28,432 nucleotides of DNA from Stramenopiles sp. TOSAG23-3 (lineage: Eukaryota; Sar), in NCBI GenBank assembly GCA_900128585.1, contig LT642246.1:1-28432 (forward strand). The letters are read 5' to 3'. The position numbers were made by a program, and so were the translations under genes. The notes beneath the pieces were generated by a model. That model had not been told where the DNA came from. It saw only the letters and a list, made by a program, of their open reading frames with translations, and did not search any database. This document shows, piece after piece, positions 28,404 to 28,432 of this stretch. The first letter of the stretch is position 1, and the number at the start of each line of letters is the position of its first letter.

Positions 28404-28432
28404 TTTAATTACTTAAATAACAGCCAATTTTC
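28404..28432 (-). repeat. Dispersed repeat copy at the window's right end
   Basis: The last 29 nt are identical to 24678-24706. They are the near-exact reverse complement of sequence starting about 17 nt from the left end of the window. The element is cut by the window edge, so its full length is unknown. Confidence 0.75.

Larger units (their letters stand above)
27206..28432. other. Upstream region of the kinase gene and right-end AT-rich DNA
   Basis: This 1.2-kb region holds the kinase 5' flank, including an 11-nt G tract at 27271-27281 (poly-C in the kinase sense) and an AAG/AAAG microsatellite. It continues as low-complexity AT-rich DNA, a start-less coding-like frame at 27935-28138, and a terminal copy of the dispersed repeat. 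No complete gene is supported. Confidence 0.5.

Overview
This window looks like nuclear DNA from a unicellular eukaryote with few introns, either an alga or a heterotrophic protist. Coding blocks of moderate GC alternate with very AT-rich intergenic DNA full of microsatellites. Most genes are single uninterrupted reading frames, one of them 8.3 kb long. One 77-nt spliceosomal intron can be read with confidence (GTAAGT donor, CTAAC branch-like motif, CAG acceptor). The gene set includes an organelle-targeted leucine-biosynthesis enzyme, a cyclic-nucleotide-regulated kinase, an F-box protein, an ER J-protein and a centrin-repeat protein. That mix fits a protist and excludes a bacterium or an animal. 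I cannot assign the lineage from the sequence alone.

Layout, left to right. (1) 215-2388 (-): TPR-containing GT61-type glycosyltransferase with one intron. (2) 2930-3966 (-): sirtuin whose frame is broken, with core residues missing. (3) 4710-6509 (+): 2-isopropylmalate synthase with an organelle presequence. (4) 6608-7846 (-): F-box/LRR protein, convergent with the previous gene at 98 nt. (5) 9200-17515 (+): a 2771-residue predicted single-pass membrane protein combining a luminal ectodomain, IQ motifs, Pro/Arg-rich repeats, a coiled coil of roughly 850 residues, more IQ motifs and TPR-like helices. (6) 17888-18247 (-): small, probably mitochondrial protein. (7) 19646-20713 (+): ER-luminal DnaJ. 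(8) 21407-22647 (+): polytopic membrane protein needing a short intron or a frame correction. (9) 23307-24458 (+): Sfi1-like repeat protein. (10) 24881-27205 (-): three-cNBD protein kinase of the PKG type with an N-terminal acylation motif.

No operon or single pathway joins these genes. Several have cytoskeletal or calmodulin/centrin themes (giant IQ protein, Sfi1-like protein) or signalling themes (PKG-like kinase), but adjacency alone does not show that they work together. The strongest novelty candidate is the giant membrane-anchored scaffold, which contains an ungapped 121-residue tandem duplication of its IQ block. Next come the interrupted sirtuin, the kinase's atypical nucleotide-binding cassettes, and a short dispersed repeat found inverted at the two ends of the window.

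Two short coding-like stretches (20925-21068 and 27935-28138) lie in otherwise empty DNA and are reported at low confidence. I saw no tRNA, rRNA, CRISPR array or transposase gene.
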